DNA of 13,806 nt from Hyphomicrobiales bacterium (GTDB lineage Bacteria > Pseudomonadota > Alphaproteobacteria > Rhizobiales > Xanthobacteraceae), in contig JACQDO010000405.1 of NCBI GenBank assembly GCA_016201085.1, positions 1 to 13,806 of the forward strand, in the 5' to 3' direction. Under the pieces are notes generated by a model. The model worked only from the letters and a program-made list of their open reading frames with translations, was not told the DNA's origin and did not search any database. Below, piece after piece: positions 1 through 7,434 of this stretch; the stretch's first letter is position 1; each line of letters starts with the position of its first letter. Position numbers and translations under genes: made by a program.

Positions 1-909
1 GCATTTGCCGACACATATCCGTCACGGCCGGTGCATCTCGTCGCCGGTTTCGCGGCCGGCTCGGCCTCCGACATCAACGCGCGTCTTGTCGGGCAATGGC
101 TGTCGGAGCGGCTTGGCCAACCTTTCATCATCGATAATCGCGTCGGCGCCGCCGGCAATATCGCCTCGGAGTTCGTCGTGCGGGCGCCGGCGGACGGTTA
201 CACGCTGCTCTATGCATCGACCGCGATCGCCATCAACGAGACGCTCTACGCCGGCAAGCTGAGTTTTAATGCGCAGCGCGATCTTGCGCCGGTCGCCGGC
301 GTCGTGCGCACGCCGGTCGTGATGGAGGTCAATCGCGACCTGCCGGTCAAAACCGTTGCCGAGTTCATCGTCTACGCCAAGGCCAATCCGGGCAAAGTCA
401 ACTTCGCGACCATCGGCGCCGGCAGCCTGCAACATTTGTGCGGCGAGTATTTCAAGATGATGACCGGGATCGATATGGTGCCGGTGCACTATCGCGGCGC
501 GGCGCAGGCCATACCCGATCTGATCGCGGGCCGGGTGCAGGTCATGTTCGATATCGTCGTTTCCTCGATCTCGTACGTCAAAGCCGACCAGGTCCGGGCG
601 CTGGCGGTCGCCACGCCGACACCGCATGAGTTGCTGCCGGGTATCCCGACGATTAGCGAAACCGTGCCCGGCTTCGGAGCGGGCGGCTGGCAGGGTGTCT
701 GCGCGCCGAGCAAGACGCCGCCGGAAATCGTCGACAGGCTCAATCGGGAAATCAATGCGGTGCTGGCCGATCCTAAATTAAGAGCGCGGCTGCTCGAGCT
801 TGGCGGTCAACCGTCGCCCGGCACACCGGCCGATTTCGGCAAGTTCATTGCGGACGAAACCGACAAATGGAGCAAGGTGGTCCGCCAAGCCGGCCTCGCG
901 GCAAAATGA
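1..909 (+). CDS. Tripartite tricarboxylate transporter substrate-binding protein (Bug/TctC family), 5' partial
   Basis: Periplasmic solute-binding protein of the Bug/TctC family, which captures small carboxylates or similar ligands for tripartite tricarboxylate transporters. The reading frame is already open at base 1 and gives 302 residues to the stop. The first visible residues (FADTYPSRPVHLVAGFAAG) match the segment that follows the signal peptide in this family, so the missing part is the start codon and export signal. Family hallmarks are visible: the FAAGSASD ligand loop near residue 18, the IPDLIAGRVQVMFD stretch, a P-x-I-P-T-I-x-E segment and a C-terminal PPEIVDRLNREI helix. A GTG at base 31 is not the start because homology continues upstream. 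The gene converges with the cupin gene, with 6 bases between the stops. No TctA/TctB membrane subunits are in view, which is common for orphan Bug proteins. The ligand cannot be told from sequence. Confidence 0.9.
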   Translation, partial: AFADTYPSRPVHLVAGFAAGSASDINARLVGQWLSERLGQPFIIDNRVGAAGNIASEFVVRAPADGYTLLYASTAIAINETLYAGKLSFNAQRDLAPVAGVVRTPVVMEVNRDLPVKTVAEFIVYAKANPGKVNFATIGAGSLQHLCGEYFKMMTGIDMVPVHYRGAAQAIPDLIAGRVQVMFDIVVSSISYVKADQVRALAVATPTPHELLPGIPTISETVPGFGAGGWQGVCAPSKTPPEIVDRLNREINAVLADPKLRARLLELGGQPSPGTPADFGKFIADETDKWSKVVRQAGLAAK

Positions 910-915
910 AACGCG

Positions 916-1395
916 TCATCCGACCGCGGTGAGCGGCTTGCCCGCCGCCGTCACCGGCTTGGCGCTGATCAGCACGAAGGCGATGACGCAGGCCTCGCTG
1001 CCGCGATTGACCCAGTTGTGGATGGTGCCGCGCTGCACCAGCAGGTCGCCGGCCTTCAGTTTGACCACGACATTGTCGTCGAGCTGCATCTCGATTTCGC
1101 CGGCGATCACCACCGCATAGTCGATCGAGTCGGTGCGGTGGTTGCGGGGCGCGACGCCCGGCGCATAGCGCACGATGCGGAATACGGTGCCGCCTTCGAC
1201 CGTGGTCTTGAAATCGGCTGAGGTCGGATCGTTGAAACCGTCATTGTCGACCGGGAAACCCTTGGTCGACCACACCACGCAGGACGAGGCGCCGGGGCGG
1301 TTGGAGATGACGTTCTGGGCGATCTCGTCGACTTCCACCTTGGCGCGGCCGTCGGCGCTGTGGCCGGTGACGACGCGGCGGATTTGCAGGCTCAT
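916..1395 (-). CDS. Cupin domain protein
   Basis: A 159-residue single-domain cupin, a small beta-barrel fold used by metal-dependent dioxygenases, isomerases and ligand sensors. The barrel runs from about residue 70 to 142. The first cupin motif is degenerate: His86 is followed by Thr88 and Asp92 where the classical motif has a second His and a Glu, ending in IAGE at 97-100. The second motif is better kept (GDLLVQRGTIHNW, with His126 and Asn130). At most two histidines would hold a metal. The start ATG at 1395 is chosen because a strong AAGGAAGG ribosome site lies just upstream; the frame stays open to 1494 but that part lies inside the hydrolase gene. It sits 14 bases after the hydrolase stop and is the last gene of the operon. 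The enzymatic or regulatory role is unknown. Confidence 0.85.
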   Translation of the reverse strand: MSLQIRRVVTGHSADGRAKVEVDEIAQNVISNRPGASSCVVWSTKGFPVDNDGFNDPTSADFKTTVEGGTVFRIVRYAPGVAPRNHRTDSIDYAVVIAGEIEMQLDDNVVVKLKAGDLLVQRGTIHNWVNRGSEACVIAFVLISAKPVTAAGKPLTAVG

Positions 1396-1409
1396 CGGGG
1401 CTTCCTTCC

Positions 1410-2264
1410 TTATTTGATGCCGGCGCGCTGGAGGAACGCGGCAAAGATCTGCGCCAGGCGCGGCTCGGCGTCGCGCCATTCCTTGCGGTCCCATTCCTTC
1501 AGAAGATTGTCGTCCGCGCGCTTGGCGATCACGTTGTCGTGCAGCTCGCTGTTCGGGATGAGCTTGGCGGCCTTGCGCGCGGTGGCTGGCGTATGGATTA
1601 CGTCATTGCCGGCGACGATGCAGGCTGGGGCTTTGATCGCGTCGAGATCGGCTTCGGTGGCGCCGACGATCGGCAGCGTCGCCGATTGCAAGAACTGCTC
1701 GCGCCAGAATGTCATCACTTTGATAAACTCACCGACGTCGGTCTTGAGCAGCCGCTCGCGGTTCGCCGGCCGCGCCTTGATGCATTCGCTGAAGTGCTCG
1801 CTGTCGCATACCGCCTGCATGCCGCCGGCGCGGGCGATCTTGATGAACTGGCCGTAATACATTTCGGCCAGCCGGTCGACCGCCTCTTGTCCGCCGGTGA
1901 CGCGCCAAAGCAGCAGGCCGCGCAAGCCGCCCGGGCGGCGAATCGCGAACAGGATGGCGAGCCGCGCGCCGGCCGAGGAGCCGCCGACCACCAGCGGCAG
2001 CGCGCCGAGCTGTTTGCCCAGCTCATGCAGATCGTCGGCCCAGACTTCGTGTTCCGAGCCGGAGCCGTCGAAGGCCACGTCGGAGGCGCCGCAATTGCGC
2101 CGGTCGTGCAGCAGTACGCGATAGCCTTGTGCCGCGATCGCTTTCGACAGGTCGGTGAGTTCGCCGTAGGAGCGGCGGCTGCCCGGCGTCAGCGCGATCC
2201 AGGGACCAGACGTGCCGATGACCTCGTAGTTGATATGAACGCCGCGCACCAACGCTTCCGGCAT
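1410..2264 (-). CDS. Alpha/beta hydrolase
   Basis: A 284-residue alpha/beta hydrolase fold protein with no signal peptide, so probably cytoplasmic. Visible motifs are the LTPGSR oxyanion turn (25-30), LHDRRNCGASD (52-62, the counterpart of the common DxRGxGxS loop), the nucleophile elbow GGSSAG with Ser97, and a VAGNDVIHT segment that places the acid at Asp221. The usual C-terminal GHxP catalytic histidine is not obvious. His242 or His224 are the only nearby candidates, so activity is uncertain. ATG at 2264 is chosen because GGCGGAGGC precedes it; a longer frame to 2321 would overlap the upstream subunit gene. It begins 19 bases after the HyfI-like gene and runs into the cupin gene, so it is very likely on the same transcript as the membrane complex. 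The substrate is unknown; an ester, lactone or C-C bond hydrolase are all possible. Confidence 0.85.
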   Translation of the reverse strand: MPEALVRGVHINYEVIGTSGPWIALTPGSRRSYGELTDLSKAIAAQGYRVLLHDRRNCGASDVAFDGSGSEHEVWADDLHELGKQLGALPLVVGGSSAGARLAILFAIRRPGGLRGLLLWRVTGGQEAVDRLAEMYYGQFIKIARAGGMQAVCDSEHFSECIKARPANRERLLKTDVGEFIKVMTFWREQFLQSATLPIVGATEADLDAIKAPACIVAGNDVIHTPATARKAAKLIPNSELHDNVIAKRADDNLLKEWDRKEWRDAEPRLAQIFAAFLQRAGIK

Positions 2265-2283
2265 GTTGCCTCCGCCGCCTCTG

Positions 2284-2799
2284 TCAGGCGACGTTTTGCA
2301 ACAGAGCGAGCAGGCCCGCAAGCAATGCCTTCGGATTGGGCGGGCATCCGGGAATATGCAGGTCGACCGGCACCACGTCCTTGACGCCGCCTTCGACGGC
2401 GTAGCTGCCGGCGAACGGGCCGCCGTCGGCGGCGCAGGCGCCCACCGCGATCACCCATTTCGGATCGGGCGTGGCGTTATAGGTGCGCTGCAGTGCCTCG
2501 CGCATGTTCTTGGTGACCGGGCCGGTGACCATCAGCACGTCGGCGTGGCGCGGCGAGGCGACGAAATGCAGGCCGAGCCGTTCGAGATCGTAGAAGGCGT
2601 TGTTGAGCGCATGAATTTCCAGCTCGCAGCCGTTGCAGGAGCCGGCGTCGACCTGGCGGATCGACAGCGAGCGCCCGAGCTTGACGCGCGCGGCGCGGTT
2701 CACGGCCTTGGCCAGTTCGGCGAGGCCGGCCGCGTCGGGCTCGGGGGCCGGCTCGGTGAGCGGGCCGTGGATAAAGCTATCGAACAAAACCTTGCGCAT
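2284..2799 (-). CDS. hyfI: HyfI/HycG/NuoB-like iron-sulfur small subunit of an Ehr complex
   Basis: A 171-residue NuoB/HycG-type subunit on the cytoplasmic face of a complex I-like membrane assembly. It carries the terminal [4Fe-4S] cluster that passes electrons to the large-subunit site. All four expected cysteines are present: Cys55 and Cys58 in SCNGCE, Cys122 in VGACAADGG and Cys152 in IPGCPP. The proximal cluster should therefore be intact, unlike the metal site of its partner. The N-terminus is short and lacks an extra ferredoxin domain. The start at 2799 has only a weak ribosome site. It follows the large-subunit gene after 58 bases that contain a palindromic repeat, the largest gap in the operon, so its expression could be tuned separately. 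Databases will probably call it a hydrogenase-4 or formate hydrogenlyase subunit, a label the partner subunit does not support. Confidence 0.92.
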   Translation of the reverse strand: MRKVLFDSFIHGPLTEPAPEPDAAGLAELAKAVNRAARVKLGRSLSIRQVDAGSCNGCELEIHALNNAFYDLERLGLHFVASPRHADVLMVTGPVTKNMREALQRTYNATPDPKWVIAVGACAADGGPFAGSYAVEGGVKDVVPVDLHIPGCPPNPKALLAGLLALLQNVA

Positions 2800-2815
2800 T
2801 AGAGGACTCTGTTTT

Positions 2816-2866
2816 GACGCATGATCTTATCCGAAAACCGGTTCCCACTTTTCGGGATCATGCGTC
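2816..2866. repeat. Palindromic intergenic element at the 3' end of the large-subunit gene
   Basis: An imperfect 51-base palindrome. The outer arms GACGCATGATC (2816-2826) and GATCATGCGTC (2856-2866) pair perfectly over 11 bases. The inner arms CCGAAAA (2831-2837) and TTTTCGG (2849-2855) pair over 7. A four-base bulge (TTAT) is on one side and the loop is CCGGTTCCCAC. It resembles a dispersed intergenic palindrome that I recall from Bradyrhizobium and related genomes. One arm supplies the last two codons and the TGA stop of the large-subunit gene. Transcribed, it would form a stable hairpin between the large- and small-subunit cistrons and could protect or attenuate the mRNA. No T-run follows, so it is not a standard terminator. 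Confidence 0.8.
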
Positions 2867-4372
2867 GTGTCCGGAGTACGAGCAGTTGAACGATTTGTTG
2901 CAGAGCGGGAAGTCGGCGACGATGTTGCCCTCGATGGCGACCTCCAGCAGCGGCCATTGAAACCAGGAGGCGTCGCGCAGGTGGCAGCGCTCGATGCGGC
3001 CCTTGCCATCGAGCCGCAGCCAGATCAGCACGTCGCCGCGGAAAGCCTCAGTGAGGCCCAGGCCTTCGCAGGCTTTGCCTTTGGGCTTGACCGGCGTGTC
3101 GATCTTGCCCGCCGGCAGGCGGCTCAGAATCTGCTCGATCAGCGCCAGGCTCTGTTCGACCTCGCGGATGCGGATACAGACCCGCGCATTGACGTCGCCG
3201 GCATCCAGCACCGGCACGTCGAAGGTAAGCTGGGTGTAGGGCGCGTATAGTCGCCGCGCATCGAAGCCGCGGCCGGAGGCGCGCCCGACATAGCCGCCGG
3301 CGCCCCACAGCCGCACATAGTCCGGCTTGACGAAGCCGGTGGTGACGGTGCGGTCCTGCAGCGAGGCGGTGTTGTCGTAGAGTTCGACCAGGCGCGGGAA
3401 CACGCGGCGGACCTCGGTGAGCAGCGCCTGCAACGCTTGCGCACCGCCCTCGGCGATGTCACGCGCGACGCCGCCCGGCACGATCGCATCCATCATCAAG
3501 CGGTGGCCGAAACAGGCCTCGGCCGTGCGTAGCGTGCGCTCGCGCAGGATGCCGGTCTGCGCATGCATGATCGCGAACGAGGCGTCGTTGCAGATGGCGC
3601 CGATGTCGCCGAAATGGTTGGCCAGCCGCTCTAGCTCGGCCATCAGCGCGCGCAGATAAAGCGCGCGTGGCGGCGCCTTCAGCTCCAAAGCGGCCTCGAC
3701 GGCCTGCGCGAAGGCATAAGAATACGCAACGGTGCTGTCGCCGGAGGTGCGCGCGGCGAGCTTGCCCGCCTGCTCGATCGTTGAGCCCTGCATCAGCCGT
3801 TCGATGCCCTTGTGCACATAGCCAAGCCGCTGCTCCAGCCGCACCACGTGCTCGCCATTGGCGGTGAAGCGGAAATGCCCCGGTTCGATGATGCCGGCAT
3901 GCACGGGCCCGACGGGAATCTGGTGCAGGCCTTCGCCCTCGACCGGCAGGAATTGGTAGGGTTGCGGCTTGCGCGCGGGCGTGGCCTTGCCCAGCGGGTG
4001 GCGGACTTTCCAGAAGCCGAGATCGAGCCAGCCGCGCGCATCGGGCGCGTTGACGGCGTCAAGGCCACAAAGATCGCGGATGGCGCGCTCAAGGCGCCCG
4101 GCCGGCGGGTGGCGCGCCGAAACGCTCGGATAGGTGCCGTCCTTGCAGGTGTAGCTGACCACCGCGATGTCGCTGAAATCTTCCGATTGCAGCGCCATGT
4201 GCACGACCGGCGCGTCGCCCCACAGGCCGAGCAGCGTGCAGCGGCCGGCGGCCAGCAGATCGATCGCCTGGTGCCAGCCTTCCTCGCCGACGTCCGTGCG
4301 CGGCCAAGGCCGGCAATTTGCCCGGTGCTGCTTGGCCGTTTCGCGATGCGCGATGTTGTCGAGCAGGGCCAT
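2858..4372 (-). CDS. hyfG: HyfG/HycE/NuoCD-like large subunit lacking Ni-Fe ligands (Ehr complex)
   Basis: A 504-residue fusion of a NuoC-like N-terminal domain (about 30-130) with a NuoD/HycE-like domain (about 150-504). The GPVHAGIIEPGHFRF segment (155-169) and GYVHKGIERL (184-193) match group 4 hydrogenase large subunits. At the place of the first Ni-Fe motif (RxCGxC) the protein reads ARTSGDST, so Ser210 and Ser213 replace both cysteines. At the C-terminus the DPCxxC motif is replaced by SFNCSYSG (494-501), with Ser498 and Gly501 at the ligand positions and Cys497 shifted by one. It should not bind Ni-Fe. This fits the Ehr (energy-converting hydrogenase-related) class, whose electron acceptor or donor is unsettled. 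ATG 4372 lies 4 bases after the HyfF-like stop; upstream starts fall inside that gene. The final two codons and stop lie within a palindromic repeat. Confidence 0.92.
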   Translation of the reverse strand: MALLDNIAHRETAKQHRANCRPWPRTDVGEEGWHQAIDLLAAGRCTLLGLWGDAPVVHMALQSEDFSDIAVVSYTCKDGTYPSVSARHPPAGRLERAIRDLCGLDAVNAPDARGWLDLGFWKVRHPLGKATPARKPQPYQFLPVEGEGLHQIPVGPVHAGIIEPGHFRFTANGEHVVRLEQRLGYVHKGIERLMQGSTIEQAGKLAARTSGDSTVAYSYAFAQAVEAALELKAPPRALYLRALMAELERLANHFGDIGAICNDASFAIMHAQTGILRERTLRTAEACFGHRLMMDAIVPGGVARDIAEGGAQALQALLTEVRRVFPRLVELYDNTASLQDRTVTTGFVKPDYVRLWGAGGYVGRASGRGFDARRLYAPYTQLTFDVPVLDAGDVNARVCIRIREVEQSLALIEQILSRLPAGKIDTPVKPKGKACEGLGLTEAFRGDVLIWLRLDGKGRIERCHLRDASWFQWPLLEVAIEGNIVADFPLCNKSFNCSYSGHDA

Positions 4373-4376
4373 GGCG

Positions 4377-5816
4377 CTATCCCAACAACCGGGCGACGTT
4401 CTGGAAGCCGGTGACCAGCGCCGGCGGCATGTAGATGCCCGCCATGAATACGATGGCGAGATGCGCGAACATCGGCACGTAGGAGGCATCCGCTGGCGCG
4501 GTCGGGCCGCGCGGTTCGCCGAACGCGATGGCATTGAGCCGCAAGAACAAGCCGCCGAGTGCCACCAGAATTCCGAATACCAGAATGATCGTGAGCCAGG
4601 GCGCGCGCGCAAAGGTCGAACTCACCACCAGGAACTCGCTCATGAAGATGCCGAGCGGCGGCAATCCGGCGATCGCCACTACGCCGAGCACCAGGCCCCA
4701 GCCAAGTATGGGGTTGGTGACCGTCAGTCCGCCCATATCGGCGATCTTCTGCGTGCCCTTGACCTGGGCAATATGGCCGACGGCGAAGAAGATCGCCGAC
4801 TTGGTCAGCGAATGCATGGTCATGTGCAAGAGGCCGGCGAAATTGGCGAGCGGGCCGCCCATGCCGAAGGCGAACACGATGATGCCCATATGCTCGATCG
4901 AGGAATAGGCGAACAGACGTTTGATGTCGCGCCGCCGGTACAGCATGAAGGCGGCGAACACGCAGGAGATCAGCCCCATGGTCACCATCAGCGGGCCGGG
5001 CGCGATGGCGACCGGGTTGAGCGCCAGCAGCATCTTGAAGCGCAGCAGCGCATAGAGCGCCACGTTGAGCAGCAGGCCCGAGAGCACCGCCGAGATCGGG
5101 GTGGGACCTTCCGCATGTGCGTCCGGCAGCCAGGCGTGCAGCGGCGCCAGGCCGACTTTGGTGCCGTAGCCGAGCAGCAGGAATACGAAGGCGACGTTGA
5201 GCAGCGCCGGATCGAACTTGGCGGCCTGCGTGATCAGCACGGTCCACACCATGGCGTCGACGCCTTCGCCGATCACCGGCCGTGCCGCCATATAGATGAG
5301 GATGGTGCCGAACAGCGCCAGCGCAATGCCGACGCTGCCGAGGATAAAATATTTCCAGGCCGCTTCCAGCGCCTCGTGCGTGCGGTAGATGCCGACCATC
5401 AGCACGGTGGTGAGGGTGGCGAGCTCGATCGCCACCCACATCAGGCCGATATTGTTGGCGACCAGCGCCAGGTTCATGGCGAACATCAGCACCTGGTACA
5501 TGGCGTGGTAGAAGCGGACATAGCTCAGCTTCAGCCGGCCGATCTCGATCTCGTGGCCGATATAGCTGGCGCTGAATACGCTGGTGGTGAAGCTGACGAA
5601 GGTGGTCAGCACGATGAAGACCTTGTTGAGGTCGTCCACCAGCAGATACGGGCCGGAACGCGGCTCGACCACGAACAGCGACACCGCGGTGGCGAAGGTG
5701 AGGAATGTCGCCAGCACATTGAGCCGCGAGGTCAAACGGTAGCCGGGCAGGGCGGCGAGCAGACAGGCCGCCAAGGCTGGAATCAGCAGAACGCCGGCGA
5801 GCGCGTCGAAATTCAT
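4377..5816 (-). CDS. hyfF: HyfF-like proton-translocating membrane subunit
   Basis: A 479-residue, very hydrophobic antiporter-type subunit of the NuoL/M/N-Mrp superfamily with about 14 membrane segments. It would form an ion channel in the membrane arm of the complex. Visible family residues are Glu131 (VAIELATL), Lys220 in the broken helix (GTKVGLAPLHAWLPDAHAEG) and a histidine-rich segment in the middle (LLHMTMHSLTKS). At the position where NuoM has its central-channel lysine (LLK in the SAVLSGLLL stretch) there is Asn251. This may be normal for HyfF-type proteins but would change the proton path if not. The start overlaps the HyfE-like stop by ATGA, and GGAG lies 7 bases upstream, which points to translational coupling. 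The stop is 4 bases before the large-subunit start. Confidence 0.92.
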   Translation of the reverse strand: MNFDALAGVLLIPALAACLLAALPGYRLTSRLNVLATFLTFATAVSLFVVEPRSGPYLLVDDLNKVFIVLTTFVSFTTSVFSASYIGHEIEIGRLKLSYVRFYHAMYQVLMFAMNLALVANNIGLMWVAIELATLTTVLMVGIYRTHEALEAAWKYFILGSVGIALALFGTILIYMAARPVIGEGVDAMVWTVLITQAAKFDPALLNVAFVFLLLGYGTKVGLAPLHAWLPDAHAEGPTPISAVLSGLLLNVALYALLRFKMLLALNPVAIAPGPLMVTMGLISCVFAAFMLYRRRDIKRLFAYSSIEHMGIIVFAFGMGGPLANFAGLLHMTMHSLTKSAIFFAVGHIAQVKGTQKIADMGGLTVTNPILGWGLVLGVVAIAGLPPLGIFMSEFLVVSSTFARAPWLTIILVFGILVALGGLFLRLNAIAFGEPRGPTAPADASYVPMFAHLAIVFMAGIYMPPALVTGFQNVARLLG

Positions 5817-6475
5817 CGGCGCTCTCCACGGAATCGGTCGAGCGCCTGCACGTCGACGGTGTCGAAACGTTCCCGGATGCGGAACAGGAAGATGCCGATC
5901 ACGATGAAGGCGATCAGCACCGAGAAGGCGACGCTGATCTCGACCACCAGCGGCATGCCCTTGGCGCCGGTCGCCGCCAGCACCAGGCCGTTTTCCAGCG
6001 ACATGAAGCCGATCACCTGGCTGACCGCGTTGCGCCTTGTCACCATCATCAGCAGGCCGAGCAGCACCACCGACAGCGCGAAAGCGAGATCCTCGCGCGC
6101 CAGCGGATCGGCTTCCGCGGTCACCCGCAGCATCACCACCATGGCCAGCGCCACCAGCCCCATGCCGAGCAGCATGGCCGGGCCGACGCCGACCACGGTC
6201 TCGATCTCGCGGTGGATGCCGAGCCGCACGATGATCTTGTGTAGCGCGGTCGGGATGACGATGGCCTTGAACACCAGCGCGATCACCGCGGTGAGATAAA
6301 GATGCGGCGCGTCCTGCACGAAGGCCTGCCAGGCCACCGACATCGCCAGTATCAGGGCATGCAGCGCGTAGATATTGAGCAGCGCGTAGAGCCGGTCCTG
6401 GTAGAGCTGCATGAAGCTCACCAGCACCAGCGAGCCGGCGAGCATATGGGCGATATCGAAGGAAAGACCGCGCAT
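5813..6475 (-). CDS. hyfE: HyfE-like membrane subunit (NuoK-like C-terminus)
   Basis: A 220-residue membrane protein, close to the usual length of HyfE, with about six to seven predicted helices. Its second half resembles NuoK: an SLENGLVL helix and a VVEISVAF helix each place a glutamate inside the membrane, the pair thought to carry protons in NuoK. The N-terminal half lacks a recognisable soluble domain, and the C-terminus ends in a charged tail (residues after RIRERFDTVDVQ). It should sit in the membrane arm between the NuoH-like and antiporter-like subunits. The start ATG is 2 bases after the HyfC-like stop and has GGAG 9 bases upstream; the end overlaps the HyfF-like start by 4 bases. 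Confidence 0.9.
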   Translation of the reverse strand: MRGLSFDIAHMLAGSLVLVSFMQLYQDRLYALLNIYALHALILAMSVAWQAFVQDAPHLYLTAVIALVFKAIVIPTALHKIIVRLGIHREIETVVGVGPAMLLGMGLVALAMVVMLRVTAEADPLAREDLAFALSVVLLGLLMMVTRRNAVSQVIGFMSLENGLVLAATGAKGMPLVVEISVAFSVLIAFIVIGIFLFRIRERFDTVDVQALDRFRGERR

Positions 6476-6477
6476 CG

Positions 6478-7434
6478 CTAGAGGCTCCGCGAGACGAATA
6501 GCAGCAGGGTGCCGAGCAGTCCGAGCATCAAGGCCGCGCCGAGGAAGGCCGGCACGCGGAACACGCGCATCTTGGCGATGGCGGTTTCAAACAGCGCCAG
6601 CAGCATGCCGCCGACCGCGAGTTTGCCGACATAGGAGGCGAAACCAACCGCGAGCGCGAGCGGACTGGAATCGGGTGCGGCGATGCCCCAGGGGGTGAAG
6701 ACGCAGCCGATCACCGAAACATAGAGCAGCAGCTTCAATTCGGAGGTCAGATCGATCAACGCGAGGTGGCGACCGGAATATTCCAGCACCATCGCCTCGT
6801 GCACCATGGTCAGCTCGAGATGCGTCGCCGGGTTGTCGATGGGGATGCGCGCGTTCTCGGCGATCGCCACCATGATCAGCGCGAGCAAGGCGAGGCCCAG
6901 CGAAACGCGCAAGCCCACCTCGGACGACAGCATGAACGCAGCCATGGTGGAGAGCTGGGTGGAGCCGGCGATCAAGGCCAGCGTGAACATGATCATCAGC
7001 ATCGCAGGTTCCGCCAGCGAGGCGATCATCACCTCACGGCTCGAGCCGATGCCGCCAAAGCTGGTGCCGACGTCGAGGCCGGCGAGCGCCAGGAAAAAGC
7101 GCGCGCTGCCAAGCAACGCGATAATGGCGATGAGATCGGCCGACCAGGAGAACAACAATCCGCTGCGGAAAGTCGGCACCAGCGAGGCGGCGACCCAAGT
7201 GCCGGCGAAGATGATGTAGGGGTTGACGCGGAACAGCCAGGAGGCGCCGTCCGCCAGCACGACCTCCTTGCGCATCAGCCGGATCAGATCGCGATAGGGC
7301 TGCAACAACGGCGGTCCTTGCCGCTGCAGCAGGCGCGCCTTCATCTTGCGCACAAAGCCGGTGAGCAGCGGGCTGAGCAGCAGCACCAACAGCATTTCCG
7401 CGCCTTGGAAGACGAATTCGCGGATCACGGCCAT
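6478..7434 (-). CDS. hyfC: HyfC/HycD/NuoH-like membrane subunit
   Basis: A 318-residue NuoH-type subunit with about eight membrane helices. It links the soluble redox module to the ion-pumping arm. Diagnostic stretches are the first cytoplasmic loop KMKARLLQRQGPPLLQPYRDL (positions 31-50), SSREVMIASLAEPA (131-144), and the segment at 192-220 with ENARIPIDNP and HEAMVLEYSG, whose glutamates line the quinone-site tunnel in complex I. ATG at 7434 gives the standard N-terminus (MAVIREFVFQGAEML) and overlaps the end of the HyfB-like gene by 10 bases. The frame stays open back to 7746 on the same strand, but that part is inside hyfB and does not look like a NuoH protein. The coding density and overlap argue for one transcript. 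Confidence 0.92.
   Translation of the reverse strand: MAVIREFVFQGAEMLLVLLLSPLLTGFVRKMKARLLQRQGPPLLQPYRDLIRLMRKEVVLADGASWLFRVNPYIIFAGTWVAASLVPTFRSGLLFSWSADLIAIIALLGSARFFLALAGLDVGTSFGGIGSSREVMIASLAEPAMLMIMFTLALIAGSTQLSTMAAFMLSSEVGLRVSLGLALLALIMVAIAENARIPIDNPATHLELTMVHEAMVLEYSGRHLALIDLTSELKLLLYVSVIGCVFTPWGIAAPDSSPLALAVGFASYVGKLAVGGMLLALFETAIAKMRVFRVPAFLGAALMLGLLGTLLLFVSRSL

Noticed and set aside
1539..2384. A 281-codon + strand open frame opposite the hydrolase gene
   Set aside because: No recognisable fold, biased composition, and the opposite strand holds a clear alpha/beta hydrolase with ribosome site.
2816..2866. Rho-independent terminator between the large and small subunit genes
   Set aside because: The hairpin is strong but not followed by a T-run on either strand, and it resembles a dispersed palindrome; the operon evidently continues into hyfI.
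4373..4612. A longer N-terminus for the large subunit
   Set aside because: It overlaps the HyfF-like gene and adds an Arg/Ser-rich segment unlike the family.
3793..5829. A 678-codon open frame on the - strand overlapping hyfF and hyfG in another frame
   Set aside because: The translation is Arg/Ala/His-rich without membrane segments or motifs, and both recognised genes occupy the same bases in the correct frames.
4167..6299. A 710-codon open frame on the + strand, antisense to hyfE/hyfF/hyfG
   Set aside because: Its product is a low-complexity His/Arg/Gln/Glu-rich string with no domain, lying wholly opposite well-conserved membrane protein genes; it is a GC-driven shadow frame.
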